DNA of 64,000 nt from Utricularia gibba (taxonomy: Eukaryota > Streptophyta > Magnoliopsida > Lamiales > Lentibulariaceae). The notes under the pieces were generated by a model. The model was not told the origin of the DNA. It made no database searches and saw only the letters and a list, made by a program, of their open reading frames with translations. The stretch lies in the NCBI GenBank assembly GCA_002189035.1, contig NEEC01000007.1:1426001-1490000 (forward strand), in the 5' to 3' direction. The position numbers and the translations under genes were made by a program. Positions 39,677 to 49,305 of this stretch are shown piece after piece (within the stretch, counting starts at the first letter, position 1; every line of letters begins with the position of its first letter).

Positions 39677-41275
39677 ATGGCTTCCTGCTCCTTCCCCAAC
39701 GTCTTCTCTTGGATGGGGAACCTCCCTCCGATCCCTCAATGGAAAAGCAACTCGCAGTTCATGGATCTGTGCGGGTCTTCAGCGTCTGGTGATCCCCACC
39801 CTGCTCTGAAGCTCGCTATCCACGTTTCAGAAGATGATCGTCTTTCCCTTTCGATTTTGGTGGAGCATACGGCTCAGGTTGTTCTGTGGGTGTCGAGGAT
39901 GCATGTAGTGACATCCATGGCGGACGCGTTGGTGCAAGATGAGCAGGTTATTCACATGCTGCTGTCTGATTTCATTGGTTATGTTATAAGATACTCTTCC
40001 GATCAATCTCCTTCCTCACCAAGACTGGTGCTGAAGAGCCATCTCAATGAGACCAACACTGAACCCCTGTTTAACTTCTGCTTTCTGAGTGTGGCGTTCC
40101 TCGTCTGCGTCTACGAAGCTCCGGGAGATATTCGAGCGCCGTGCCTGAAAACGCTCAAGGATCAATTCGCCTGCCGTGAATCAAGGGAAGTGTCGAAAAC
40201 CCTAATGAGGATTCTTGGGCCCAGCATGGAAGAACAGTTCATGAGGAGCATGAACCTTGCGATCACCAGCTTGATCGCGGAGAAACAGTCGAAGGGCATG
40301 AACCTCGACATCAAAGCCTCGTCTCCGTTGTTCTCCTACTCGCTTTCGACTCAGGGACTGTGGAAGGTTCAGCTCTACTGCCCTGTGATCGCCATGGCTG
40401 CTGAGAAGTTCCATGGCCCTTCTCCCAGAGAAGATCTCCTCTTCACGCTCAACTATCATCAGCTGGAGGGAGTCATCCAGTTCAACCACCAAATAATAGC
40501 CCATGAGAAGTGGATCGAAGTCAAGCTAAACACAGACAATATCAGGTACACGCAGGAATCTGATACATACATGCGTACACTTGTTAGAATCCAGAAATCA
40601 ATTCTTCTTTCTTGTTTGTTTATTGAAAGGTGCGACGTGGTGAAGCTTGTGAGTGACTCCATGCTAAAAGAAAGAGGAGTCGGAAATTCAGAAAAGCACT
40701 TCCCATCGCGGATATCGTTGGAGATAAGTCCAACTCCGGGCACTCAAAGCAACGTCATAAGCGTCTCCGTTAGCAAGTCTTCCGACAACCCCGTGGTCGA
40801 CGTCGGCTTCGAGAAGGGCATCGAAGCTTCCTTCGAGTCGCCCCAGTCGCTAGGCCTCCATTTGAGCGCGGGTGAGTCTCTTTCCACGAGCCTAAAGCCA
40901 TGGAAATTCGAGCCCTCCGTGGTCGGCAACACAGTCAAAATGAACTGGTTTCTATACGACAGTTCGAACGGGAAAGAGGTGTTCTCTTCGCGGCCATCGA
41001 AATTATCCCTTCTTCTACGGCCTAAGGCGTGGTTCAGAAACCGGTACTCGAGGGCGTATCGTGCGTTCACGCGACAGGGCGGAGTTATCTTCGCCGGCGA
41101 TGAGTACGGGGAGACTGTGAGTTGGAAGATGGACAAGGTGTGCATGGATTGGGAGATCAAGGGCTGCATCTGGGTCACGTATTGGCCTAACGTACACTCC
41201 ACTTTCTATACGGAAACAAGGAGACTGGAGTTCAAAGAAGCCCTTCATCTTGCTCTTCCTTCCATGAATCCTTGA
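39677..41275 (+). CDS. Plant-specific protein of unknown function
   Basis: I do not recognise a named domain. The most likely model has two exons, 39677-40545 and 40630-41275 (1515 nt, 504 residues). The removed 84-nt segment has GT...AG ends and is itself free of stops in frame, so an unspliced 532-residue form would also be readable. The protein has no signal peptide or clear membrane segment. It contains many beta-type stretches (LSLSILVEHTAQVVLWVSRM, LLFTLNYHQLEGVIQF), RPSKLSLLLRPKAWFRN, and a terminal block CIWVTYWPNVHSTFYTETR with LEFKE. The last block reminds me of plant proteins annotated as uncharacterised. Function and location are unknown. Confidence 0.8.
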   Translation: MASCSFPNVFSWMGNLPPIPQWKSNSQFMDLCGSSASGDPHPALKLAIHVSEDDRLSLSILVEHTAQVVLWVSRMHVVTSMADALVQDEQVIHMLLSDFIGYVIRYSSDQSPSSPRLVLKSHLNETNTEPLFNFCFLSVAFLVCVYEAPGDIRAPCLKTLKDQFACRESREVSKTLMRILGPSMEEQFMRSMNLAITSLIAEKQSKGMNLDIKASSPLFSYSLSTQGLWKVQLYCPVIAMAAEKFHGPSPREDLLFTLNYHQLEGVIQFNHQIIAHEKWIEVKLNTDNIRYTQESDTYMRTLVRIQKSILLSCLFIERCDVVKLVSDSMLKERGVGNSEKHFPSRISLEISPTPGTQSNVISVSVSKSSDNPVVDVGFEKGIEASFESPQSLGLHLSAGESLSTSLKPWKFEPSVVGNTVKMNWFLYDSSNGKEVFSSRPSKLSLLLRPKAWFRNRYSRAYRAFTRQGGVIFAGDEYGETVSWKMDKVCMDWEIKGCIWVTYWPNVHSTFYTETRRLEFKEALHLALPSMNP

Positions 41276-41502
41276 TTCTCCTGTGCTTTGATGCCGCTCT
41301 CTTCACTGAAATATTCTTTCTTTCAGCTTCTGAAAACCTACCCAGATTTTGGATGCTGATTTTCTTGGATTCGGTGGTGTGTATGAACTTATGGAATGAT
41401 ATGTTGCAGTGGGTAATGCTATGATAAATACAATCACTTTGTTTCTGAATTCTGACAAAACAGTTACATATGAACAGGCAGCCCAAGAAAAGACATATGT
41501 GA

Positions 41503-44168
41503 TCAGGTCTTGACATTCTGGTGTTGCACCACCAGAACAGACACCGGAGAATCGACATCAGGAGCGGCGAGCATGTCTCCGATGGGGCCGAGCTCCGGCA
41601 GATCATTCCACTCACTGAGTCCCAGCAGCTGCGGGGTGTCATCTTGATGCCTTCGGCCCACCATGATGAGGTCGAAGGATTCTTCCATGTCATGAACAAT
41701 AAGTGCAGTTTCAGCACCATCTTTCACCCTCTCTTCCCTGTAAACCACATTGTCCTGATGGGCGCCTTGCATCCTCGCCTCCTTCAATATCTCCGCATCA
41801 AGGACAGCATCCCAATGGCTGTTTCCTCCGAGACCATCCCAAGACATGAACCGGACGACCGTCAGCTGAACGCTGGGGCAGAGTGCCATTCTCTTTGAAT
41901 AAGCCAGAGCTTCACGATCATCACTTCCGCCGAAGAAGGCTACCCCGATATTGTAGGTGGATGAAGGATTGCGCCTTACTCTGTGACGGTCGACGAGGAC
42001 AGCAACAGAACAGGGGGCTAAGTCAAGTACCTCGCAGTTGACGGCTCTCAAGCTGCTGCTGTCGAAAATAATCTTTCCCTGTTGGTTCCACTTCCTGTGA
42101 AATGGGAGGATGATCAGGGAAGCAAGCTTGTTCAGGGCCAGACTGCAGATGTCATGGTGCATAAACTTTGTCAAGGACATTGCTGTGAATTGCTGCATGG
42201 TGACAAATCCTGAGTACTGAATCTCGAACGAACAGAGGATGTCGATCATCTTCTGTGTTCGGGTGCTACCGGACGACTTTTGGCCTAACTGATGATCAAT
42301 GAGCTGCGGCTGTGTTCTACCAACAAGCTCCATCATATGGAGGGCGTAGACAGTGAGGGGGCTCTCTTTTCTTGGGTAAGTAGCTTCAAGTATCTTTCTA
42401 GCAGCCAACACATCATCAATGCGATGAGCGCATGAGAGAACTCGCAGTTCGGAGTTGGCAGAAGTGTTCTGAATGTTCCTTTTCTGATAACCAGAGTACA
42501 TTCTTGAAGTGTCATACAAAGACATGACAATCAGATTTGCGACAGCTGCTTGGATGAGAACTGACACTGTCAGCATTGAGAAGGTTTCTCCATCAAAAGT
42601 CTGCCACTCAACACAAAGGCAAGATAGTCTTTTAGGTTCAAGTAAGTCAGCACACCAGCAAACTATCGCTATTTTGCCAGATAATCATGTGAAGCAATCG
42701 TTAAAGGGTGAGCACATATAGACAGTAAATCACCTGATTCATGGAATTATAGTAATAAAAAGACATTTGAACCACCCCTTGCGTAGTCATGATGAAAGCA
42801 AGAGCAGCGGCATCATTACCAGGCAATCCACAAGCCACAGCTGGGCCAAATACTGCGACCAGCTTAATAGACAAGCACATTGCAAGGATTCCCCACACTG
42901 TGGCCACAAATTTCAGATCAAAGAGCTCGACTAAATTGACCTTCATTCCACAGAAAGTGAGTAAAAGTGGGGCAAACAATCCTGAAACTAGTGTTTCTAG
43001 TCGATCCACGAGTGTTGCTCCAAGAGGTGGCCCATCTGGCACAGCCAAACCAAGTAAAAAGGGACCATACTGATAGTTAATTCCCACATTATCAGTGAGC
43101 ACGACCACCAAGAGGACCATCAAAGCAGTAATAATGACATGAAAGTTTGTAACTGGCTTTCCTTCTGGTGTTCTCTTGATTATCTCAATAAAAATGGGTC
43201 TCAACACGACCATGATAAATAACATTAGGAGGATGGTCAAAATAGCAGAATGGAGCATGATAACATTTGCAAATCCCATTTGGCCAATACGTCCGTAAGT
43301 GAGAATCGTGTAGGAGAGATCACTAAAAAGATCACTGATCAATGCAATAGCAAGGGCAAGACGACCAAGCTCAGAGTTCATGATTTTTAGGTCCACAAGC
43401 ATTGAAGCTATCACAGGAAAGGGAAACAGGTTCTGAATGCTCACAATATTCTTGTAAGCAGGCCACCTGTACCTGTGTATTGTGCCTTTATTCAGCAGAT
43501 TAAGTGCTAAGCCACTGCTCAGTGGAATGGTTACACCAAGAACTCCAACTGTCCATGCCTTGATACCAGTTGTGAGTACCATTCTTGGATCCATTTTCAC
43601 ACCGCACAGGAAAATGAAGAAAATATACCCAATCCTCGATAGTAATTCTAGAAACATATCTCCTTCCGGGGAGAACAATGAATCTTGGAGACCAAACATT
43701 TGGCCAAGCAAAGATGGCCCAAGTATAATGCCCGCCTAGTTTATACAAGCTCAAAAGCATTAGCTTAATTCAAACATCGTGGAACATGAGCAAAATATAA
43801 CAGAACATGAGAATGCTGACGTTCCGTTAATCTTCCGGGAAGTTCAAACAACAAACAAAATAAAGACATATATCACGAAATTGCAAGTGTTGGTTATGGA
43901 GGATCTAGAGAAGACTATATACCAGGATTTCGGAAACAAGCCGTGGCAGATTGAATCGTCTGAGAAGTAGATGTAGACATTGGGTTAGGATGAAAATGAT
44001 AGCCAACTGAAAGAGGAGACGGGGCAAAGCGAAGTGGAAAAAGGAAGCGCGGCCATCGCCCCAAGCGCCGGGAGAATGGAGAGCAATGCTGACGTAGCAG
44101 AAATCGCCGGTGATGTTTCCCGGCAACTGAGACCTTGGCTTAAGAAGAGAATCGACAAGGGCATCCAT
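41503..44168 (-). CDS. Cation/H+ exchanger of the CHX group (CPA2)
   Basis: A membrane monovalent-cation/proton antiporter, typically in endomembranes or plasma membrane. Three exons: 44168-43923, 43735-42734, 42600-41503; sum 2346 nt, 781 residues, in frame, the usual CHX length. The N-terminal half has about 12 hydrophobic segments (for example LFQLAIIFILTQCLHLLLRR, VIITALMVLLVVVLTDN), GIILGPSLLGQ, and FFIFLCGVKMD, the hallmark of CHX proteins. The long C-terminal tail has two regulatory regions (ELRVLSCAH, ALIVHDMEESFDLIMVGRRH, CSVAVLVDRHR) as in the family. Closest I can say is a CHX3/4/15-type member. The gene is convergent with the unknown gene (227 bp between stops) and divergent from ERD15. 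Confidence 0.93.
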
Positions 44169-44490
44169 TGATGGGATATGATGCTTTTCTCAATCGCCTC
44201 GACGCGCCACCATGCCTACCGGAAACCAGATTAAGCTTCTTGGAGAAAACCGCCGGATTCTTTTTCCTCCAAATGGATGCAGACAAACGATCGCAGGAAT
44301 TCTTGTTCTGGTTGATGGTTTTAAAATTTTCATTCCTTTTCCCCCTTAAAATAGCCTAACGATATTTGACATTAACGTTTTTTTTAATAATTAATATTCA
44401 TTCGAATTTTATAATTTTTTGAATTTATATATATATATACCCGTTCGATTTCAATTGCCTCAAAAATATCTGACTTTCTTCAACTCTAGA
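44169..44490. promoter_or_regulatory. Shared promoter between CHX and ERD15, with TA repeat
   Basis: Only 322 bp separate the two start codons. A (TA)7 run at about 44428-44441 could act as the ERD15 TATA box. I see no other clear motif. Confidence 0.5.
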
Positions 44491-44986
44491 ATGACGGCTA
44501 CTTCGTCTCTGAATCCAAACGCTCCGATCTACGTCCCGTCGGCGTACCTGGTGGTGGACGACTTCTCCGATGAATGGTGGGAACTCATCCACTCCTCTCC
44601 ATGCTTCCGTGACTACTGGCTGCGCGAGTGCTTCCACGATTTCCAAACCAGCGAATCTCCCCCTCCTAGTTCCCTCGACGACACCACCGGTAAGCGATAA
44701 CTCACCAGATCTGCCCTTGGCGAGGTCAATTAACCCTAGATCTCTAGTTGCTTCGACTTTTTTCGATATCGAACTCCAATTGACTTTCATTTCTATATTC
44801 ACCGCGGCATCGGGTGCAGATCTCAGAAAGGATGAGGCAATTACAGATCTGGCCGCACTCGGATGGCTCCAGTGGAGAAAGACGGGGAGAATTGCAACGG
44901 AGGCAATTAAGCCTACGTACTTTGAGAAAGCGCCGAAGATCCTGAACCTCAGGCCGAGCCCCAGGCCCATCCATCAACCTCGCTAG
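44491..44986 (+). CDS. ERD15: ERD15-like PAM2 protein
   Basis: A small acidic protein with a PAM2 motif that binds poly(A)-binding protein; ERD15 is induced early in dehydration. Two exons, 44491-44689 and 44820-44986, sum to 366 nt, 121 residues, in frame. The PAM2 motif is [13 protein letters not shown] (residues 7-19). [20 protein letters not shown] follows, and the C-terminus ends [19 protein letters not shown], matching the ERD15/CID1 end. The middle acidic stretch is shorter than in Arabidopsis ERD15. Confidence 0.9.
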
Positions 44987-45380
44987 AGTCGCCGACTCGA
45001 AGACTCAGGGCAAGGCGTTTGCTTGTCATTTGCTCGTGAAAAAGAAAAAAGAAAAACACTTCGATCTTTCCCTTGTAAATCAGTCTGCCGGCCGCCGGGC
45101 CATGTAATCATGCAATGTTACCTTGCTTCGTTTGCACAATCGTACATGTGTAGTTCGTAATTCCAATTTTAGACCCGACCCGGATTGGATTACGGTTCTG
45201 TAAATGGGTAAAGAAAACACTTTTTACTTGTATTTATTATTATATTCCAAAAAACAACAAAACACATATTATTATCACATATTTTTATTTCCATTTTTAA
45301 TTTTTACTTTTTAAATTCACTCACAGTAAAAACAACGTACAGAACGCACAGTGCCCTACTCCTGAAATCGAACTTGTAAT

Positions 45381-45648
45381 TTATTCTCTTCTCCTGGTGC
45401 TTCCATTTTCCGGCTCCGAGACCTCTACTTGCTGATCCTGGTGTGCTTCCTCTTTCTTCTCGGTGAGGGACCATGTGCCGAACATTGAAGGGGGAGTGTG
45501 CCCACGAAAGGGACGTCTGGAAACGCCAGAACGGTTGACTATAGAACAGTGAGCATCCGACTCCACGGCCTGATCTCGTGGCAGGTCCGTGCATTGCGTT
45601 TCCGATGCAGCCGACGTGCCCCTCCGTCGCCAAGGTGTTGAAGGGGAT
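45381..45648 (-). CDS. Possible terminal exon of an unknown gene
   Basis: A minus-strand frame opens just after an acceptor-like TTTGCAG and runs to a stop at 45381. It reads SPSTPWRRRGTSAASETQ, then SRRPFRGHTPPSMFGTWSL and a charged end. Composition looks coding but I recognise no family, and I could not find upstream exons with confidence. A competing frame across the same region is longer but more random in composition. Confidence 0.35.
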
Positions 45649-46161
45649 CTGCAAAGGAAATGGCCGGAGTTGTTGCAGTTGACAGAAGCTGGAGGAGAGT
45701 GGGTCTAATTTGAGGATCTCCCGTTCACAGAGCAACACCGACAGGAAGATGATGATGCACGGCAGAGGTGGGACGGACATTCTGCCCTACATGCACATGG
45801 GACAGAAGCTGACCCCAATCTGCATGATCACGGTGCAAATAATGGCACGAGATCAAGGTGCAGATAATAGGGCAAGGATTATGGGGTATGGCGTACTGCC
45901 TGTCTGGGTGAGATGTACTGTCAGAATGGTGTGGTTAGAATTAGCCCATTGTGAAGTTTCGATACAGAAAGGGAATGGTGTTTGTTTTGTTGTTATTATT
46001 CCAATAAAAACCTCATGAATGAGACACATATAGTTTGGATTTGAGGTGTTTTCCGATATCAGGACTCGAGTGCTGTTACATCGGAAAAGAAAAGCACCAT
46101 GGAGACTCTAAGCGTTCCGTTGAGTTTGAACTTTGAAGGTGTCGACAAGAAGTAGGCGCAA

Positions 46162-46682
46162 TCAGAAGATTTTTCTCAGGAACTTCATCCCTTTTCTGGG
46201 CCTAAAGAACAATGTGGGCGTCCAGGGATTGCCTTCCTCCGTCGCGTGATCGCCGCCGCCGGTAGCCGTGGTAGATCTCGCCGGGGTCGATGATAGCGAG
46301 TAGGAGAAAGACGAGAGCGACGATGAGGACGACGAGTAAGTGGGCGACCCAGCAGCCATCTTGATCGGAATAATCGAACTCAAGATCTTGAAACTCTTCC
46401 TCTTCCGAGCCCCTGATCGGCTGCCGTTAGCTCTCACATTATAAGACGGCGGGGCGTCAGCGGCGGCGGAGGGGCTTCACTCAGAGGATGCTTCGGGGTA
46501 CCCGGTTGGGATTCCCACTGGAACGGCACCGACCCGCCGCCCCCGCTGCCGTAGTATGGGAGCCGGAAAGAGGCCTCCAACGTGGAGACGGCCCCCGTTT
46601 TCGAGACGAAAGGCGGGAGAATGTGAAGTTGCTGTGGCTGCCGTCTTCCAGAGTGAAACCCTGCTTGTGTTTGCCGCCATGC
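46162..46682 (-). CDS. Small proline/serine-rich protein resembling DUF688-type proteins
   Basis: Plant-specific, function unknown. The key motif VPFQWESQPGTPK resembles the V-P-F-x-W-E-x-x-P-G-x-P motif of DUF688-like proteins. It is followed by a proline run and, in the next frame, RANGSRSGARKRKSFKILSS, a Ser-rich stretch and NPWTPTLFFRPRKGMKFLRK before the stop at 46162. The frame switch is at the G-run 46451-46454; one missing C on the coding strand (CCCC where five are needed) joins the parts as LTPPPSYNVRANG. The 5' end is unclear: an acceptor-like CCCCAG at 46683-46688 suggests an upstream exon, and I could not identify its start codon. Confidence 0.65.
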
Positions 46683-47246
46683 CTGGGGTGAACAATCAAT
46701 CAAAATGAACAAAACAACAGAACAGAGTGACAGACGCAGGAGTTTTGTGTATGTGGCCACCGGAGGAAGGTAATGTAGTGCAACACAGCTCAAGGGAGAG
46801 AGATGTTGTTGTATCCTTATTTATTGGCAACCAAGAGTGTGTGTAGACTGTAGAGTTAGACCCAATACCCTCCCTGTCACATAAAAGAACTCTACTGTAA
46901 AAATAATGCCATGGAATGGCAGCCTTATTGATCTTCAACATTCCATCAGTCACCCAAACCCCCATCAGAATTCACTTTCTAAAACGTCAAAGCAGACCAA
47001 AATAATAAAAAAGGGCAAAGCAACATCTTCCATCTACTTTCCAAGTTCATTATTCTCTAGTGCGTTTGTTGCCCTTATAATGAGAAATGCGGAAGAAGGG
47101 GCTGTCCCCTTTTCACATTCAATGAAAACCCTAAAACCAAAAAACGCCATAGCCCAAACAAGATGGAAATAAAAAAGAGCAACTACAGAGAAGCGGGCTG
47201 TGTTTGGTTCTGCATTATTTAGTAGTATTGTATTGATGGAGTGAAT

Positions 47247-47596
47247 CTAGCTGCTAGGGATAGAGTGAGCAGCGAAGGCGAGGAGGGGTGATAAGAGTGT
47301 GGTGGGTGCATGATGCGTAGGTTTCATTTGAAGCAGGGCAGGACAGGGCAGTTCCGGTGAAGCCGGTAGACGCCTTGATGATAATGTGGAGGGCGCAGAC
47401 TCAGAGGGATGGGCGTTAGTGCAGTTGCAGTTGGATGAGCCTTCCGGGACAGGGGAGGAGTAGTAGGAGTAGAGCAATAAATGAGCGCCGGCAGACTGAA
47501 CCTTCCCGCTCGCACACCGTTCCGCGTGCCGAACTGGTGGCCGTCCATCCACCCAAGATTCATCTCCCTCTTCCTATCCTTTAAAAAAACCACCAT
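47247..47596 (-). CDS. Possible small hypothetical protein with one missing base
   Basis: Two minus-strand frames abut. The first reads MNLGWMDGHQFGTRNGVRAG and the second KVQSAGAHLLLYSYYSSPVP and on to a stop at 47247. They join if one G is added in the C-run 47505-47507, the same kind of lesion as in recognised genes here. The joined product would be about 105-116 residues, depending on the start. I recognise no family, so it may be spurious. Confidence 0.4.
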
Positions 47597-47639
47597 TCCT
47601 GAATTCTAGAAACAGAGAAGGGTCTGCCTGATCTCATAA

Positions 47640-49219
47640 ATTTGGCATTTTTATTGCCTATTTTTCTTATTTTTTATATTGAAAATAAGAAAAATATAAT
47701 TTTTATTTCATATAAATAAAATTTTTTTCGTCGTAGATATAATTTATCAACCAATCATGTGTTATAATATTTAACAATTTGTATCATGGAATGATTTATT
47801 ACAGGGAGGGGAATCCGCCCTATTCTTGTTTATTTGTCCGTTTCGGGGACGCACGTGGCATGAGATGGGCGCCCTTTATTTCCTCGGTTTGCCAACCGCC
47901 GGCCATGCTGCCTGCAGATGCAGCGTTGCAGTCATCCAGACCGATATTATTTCTAAAATTCCAAAAAAATAAATTTTATATTATTTTAAACTAATTTTAT
48001 AACAGAACATATTTCTTAATATATATTTTTTAAAAAAATACAAAACAATAATTTATGTTATAAGTATACCCGTCCATTAGGGCTGGCTGGTCGCATCCGG
48101 GCGGCGCTGGGACGGGCCGGGCCTTCTAAGGAGGATTCATTTCGGGCCTGCAGACAAATAAGCCCAACACTATTTTAATTACAAAACAATTATTTTCTTT
48201 TTTCCAAAATCCAAGACTTGACCATCAGATCATCATCATCAATTCTAATGTATTCCGTTTGGGATTTTTCTCCGGGCAAAAAAACGACAAGAGACAACCC
48301 TCCCGTAGGATTTTCCTCATGCCGAAATGGATAAGAATGATGAGGTGGCTGGTCGTGATGAGTTCCCCAAGGCACGGGAACAAGGAACCGCCTTTGGATA
48401 AGCTCAACTCCTCCCAACCAAACAATGTGCCCATATAAAATCACCTAAATAACAAGACAATCAATATATGGGCATGTGCGTCCACATCATTCATTTAAAC
48501 CAATCTAATTATTATATATCAATTATCACAAAAAAGAATAAAATACATATTTTGGAAAATAGAATTGATTTTAATAGAATAAGATTGATTTACTAAAGTT
48601 GTCAATATATGGGGTTTGCCTCGACATCATTTAATAAAAAATTTATACATAGTTTTTGAAGTTTGTCGTTTTGTATAAGATTAATGATGATAAGGTAATG
48701 GCCCGGCCCACATGGTTTCCGGGTCGACTCTGATGATGTATTTGGGTTTGTAATGATTTCATTTTCAAAGTGCGGCCCACCCGCCGGCCGACCACGGAGG
48801 TTGTTATCGTGACTCAGCATGGGCCCACTTGCACACAAATGAAGATCAAGGGCTAGGGATCCTGCATCCTACGTGGAGTAATGAAAATATTTTTGCACAG
48901 TAATGAAATAAGAAAGAAACTGGAGTAATGAAATAAAATCAATATAAATTTAATGAATAATAATTTTTCAAATAAAATAAAAAATTATTGAATTCGATTC
49001 AATCATTATAAAAATGATTAAAGACAGCAGTTTCATGAAAACTAGAGGAAGCTAAGAACAGTCTGGCGCTTATCAAGAAATAAATAAAAAAAATAAAACG
49101 AAAAAATATATTATATGAAATAAATAGGAATATCCAGACGCAGCCACAGGTTTGGGATGAGTGAGAATCCCGCTTTGGTAATCGTATGATTCTCTCTCAC
49201 GTACTCGAGATGCATGTTC
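47640..49219. other. AT-rich intergenic region
   Basis: No convincing gene. The stretch is AT-rich, with local GC-rich patches near 48060-48150 that include GGGCC-type motifs. Short open frames near 48190-48440 and 48600-48840 look random. Confidence 0.55.
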
Positions 49220-49227
49220 TATAAATT
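49220..49227 (+). promoter_or_regulatory. TATA box of the alpha-galactosidase gene
   Basis: TATAAATT lies 86 bp upstream of the start codon at 49306, giving a leader of roughly 55 bases that contains a CTT repeat. Confidence 0.5.
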
Positions 49228-49270
49228 AGTGTACCATTTGTTCTTCGAATCTTCACACCCAAAACGATCA

Positions 49271-49291
49271 CTTCTTCTTCTTCTTCTTCTT
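49271..49291 (+). repeat. CTT microsatellite in the alpha-galactosidase leader
   Basis: Seven perfect CTT units in the predicted 5' UTR. CTT/GAA repeats are common in plant leaders. Confidence 0.9.
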
Positions 49292-49305
49292 GATACGCGC
49301 TCGAT

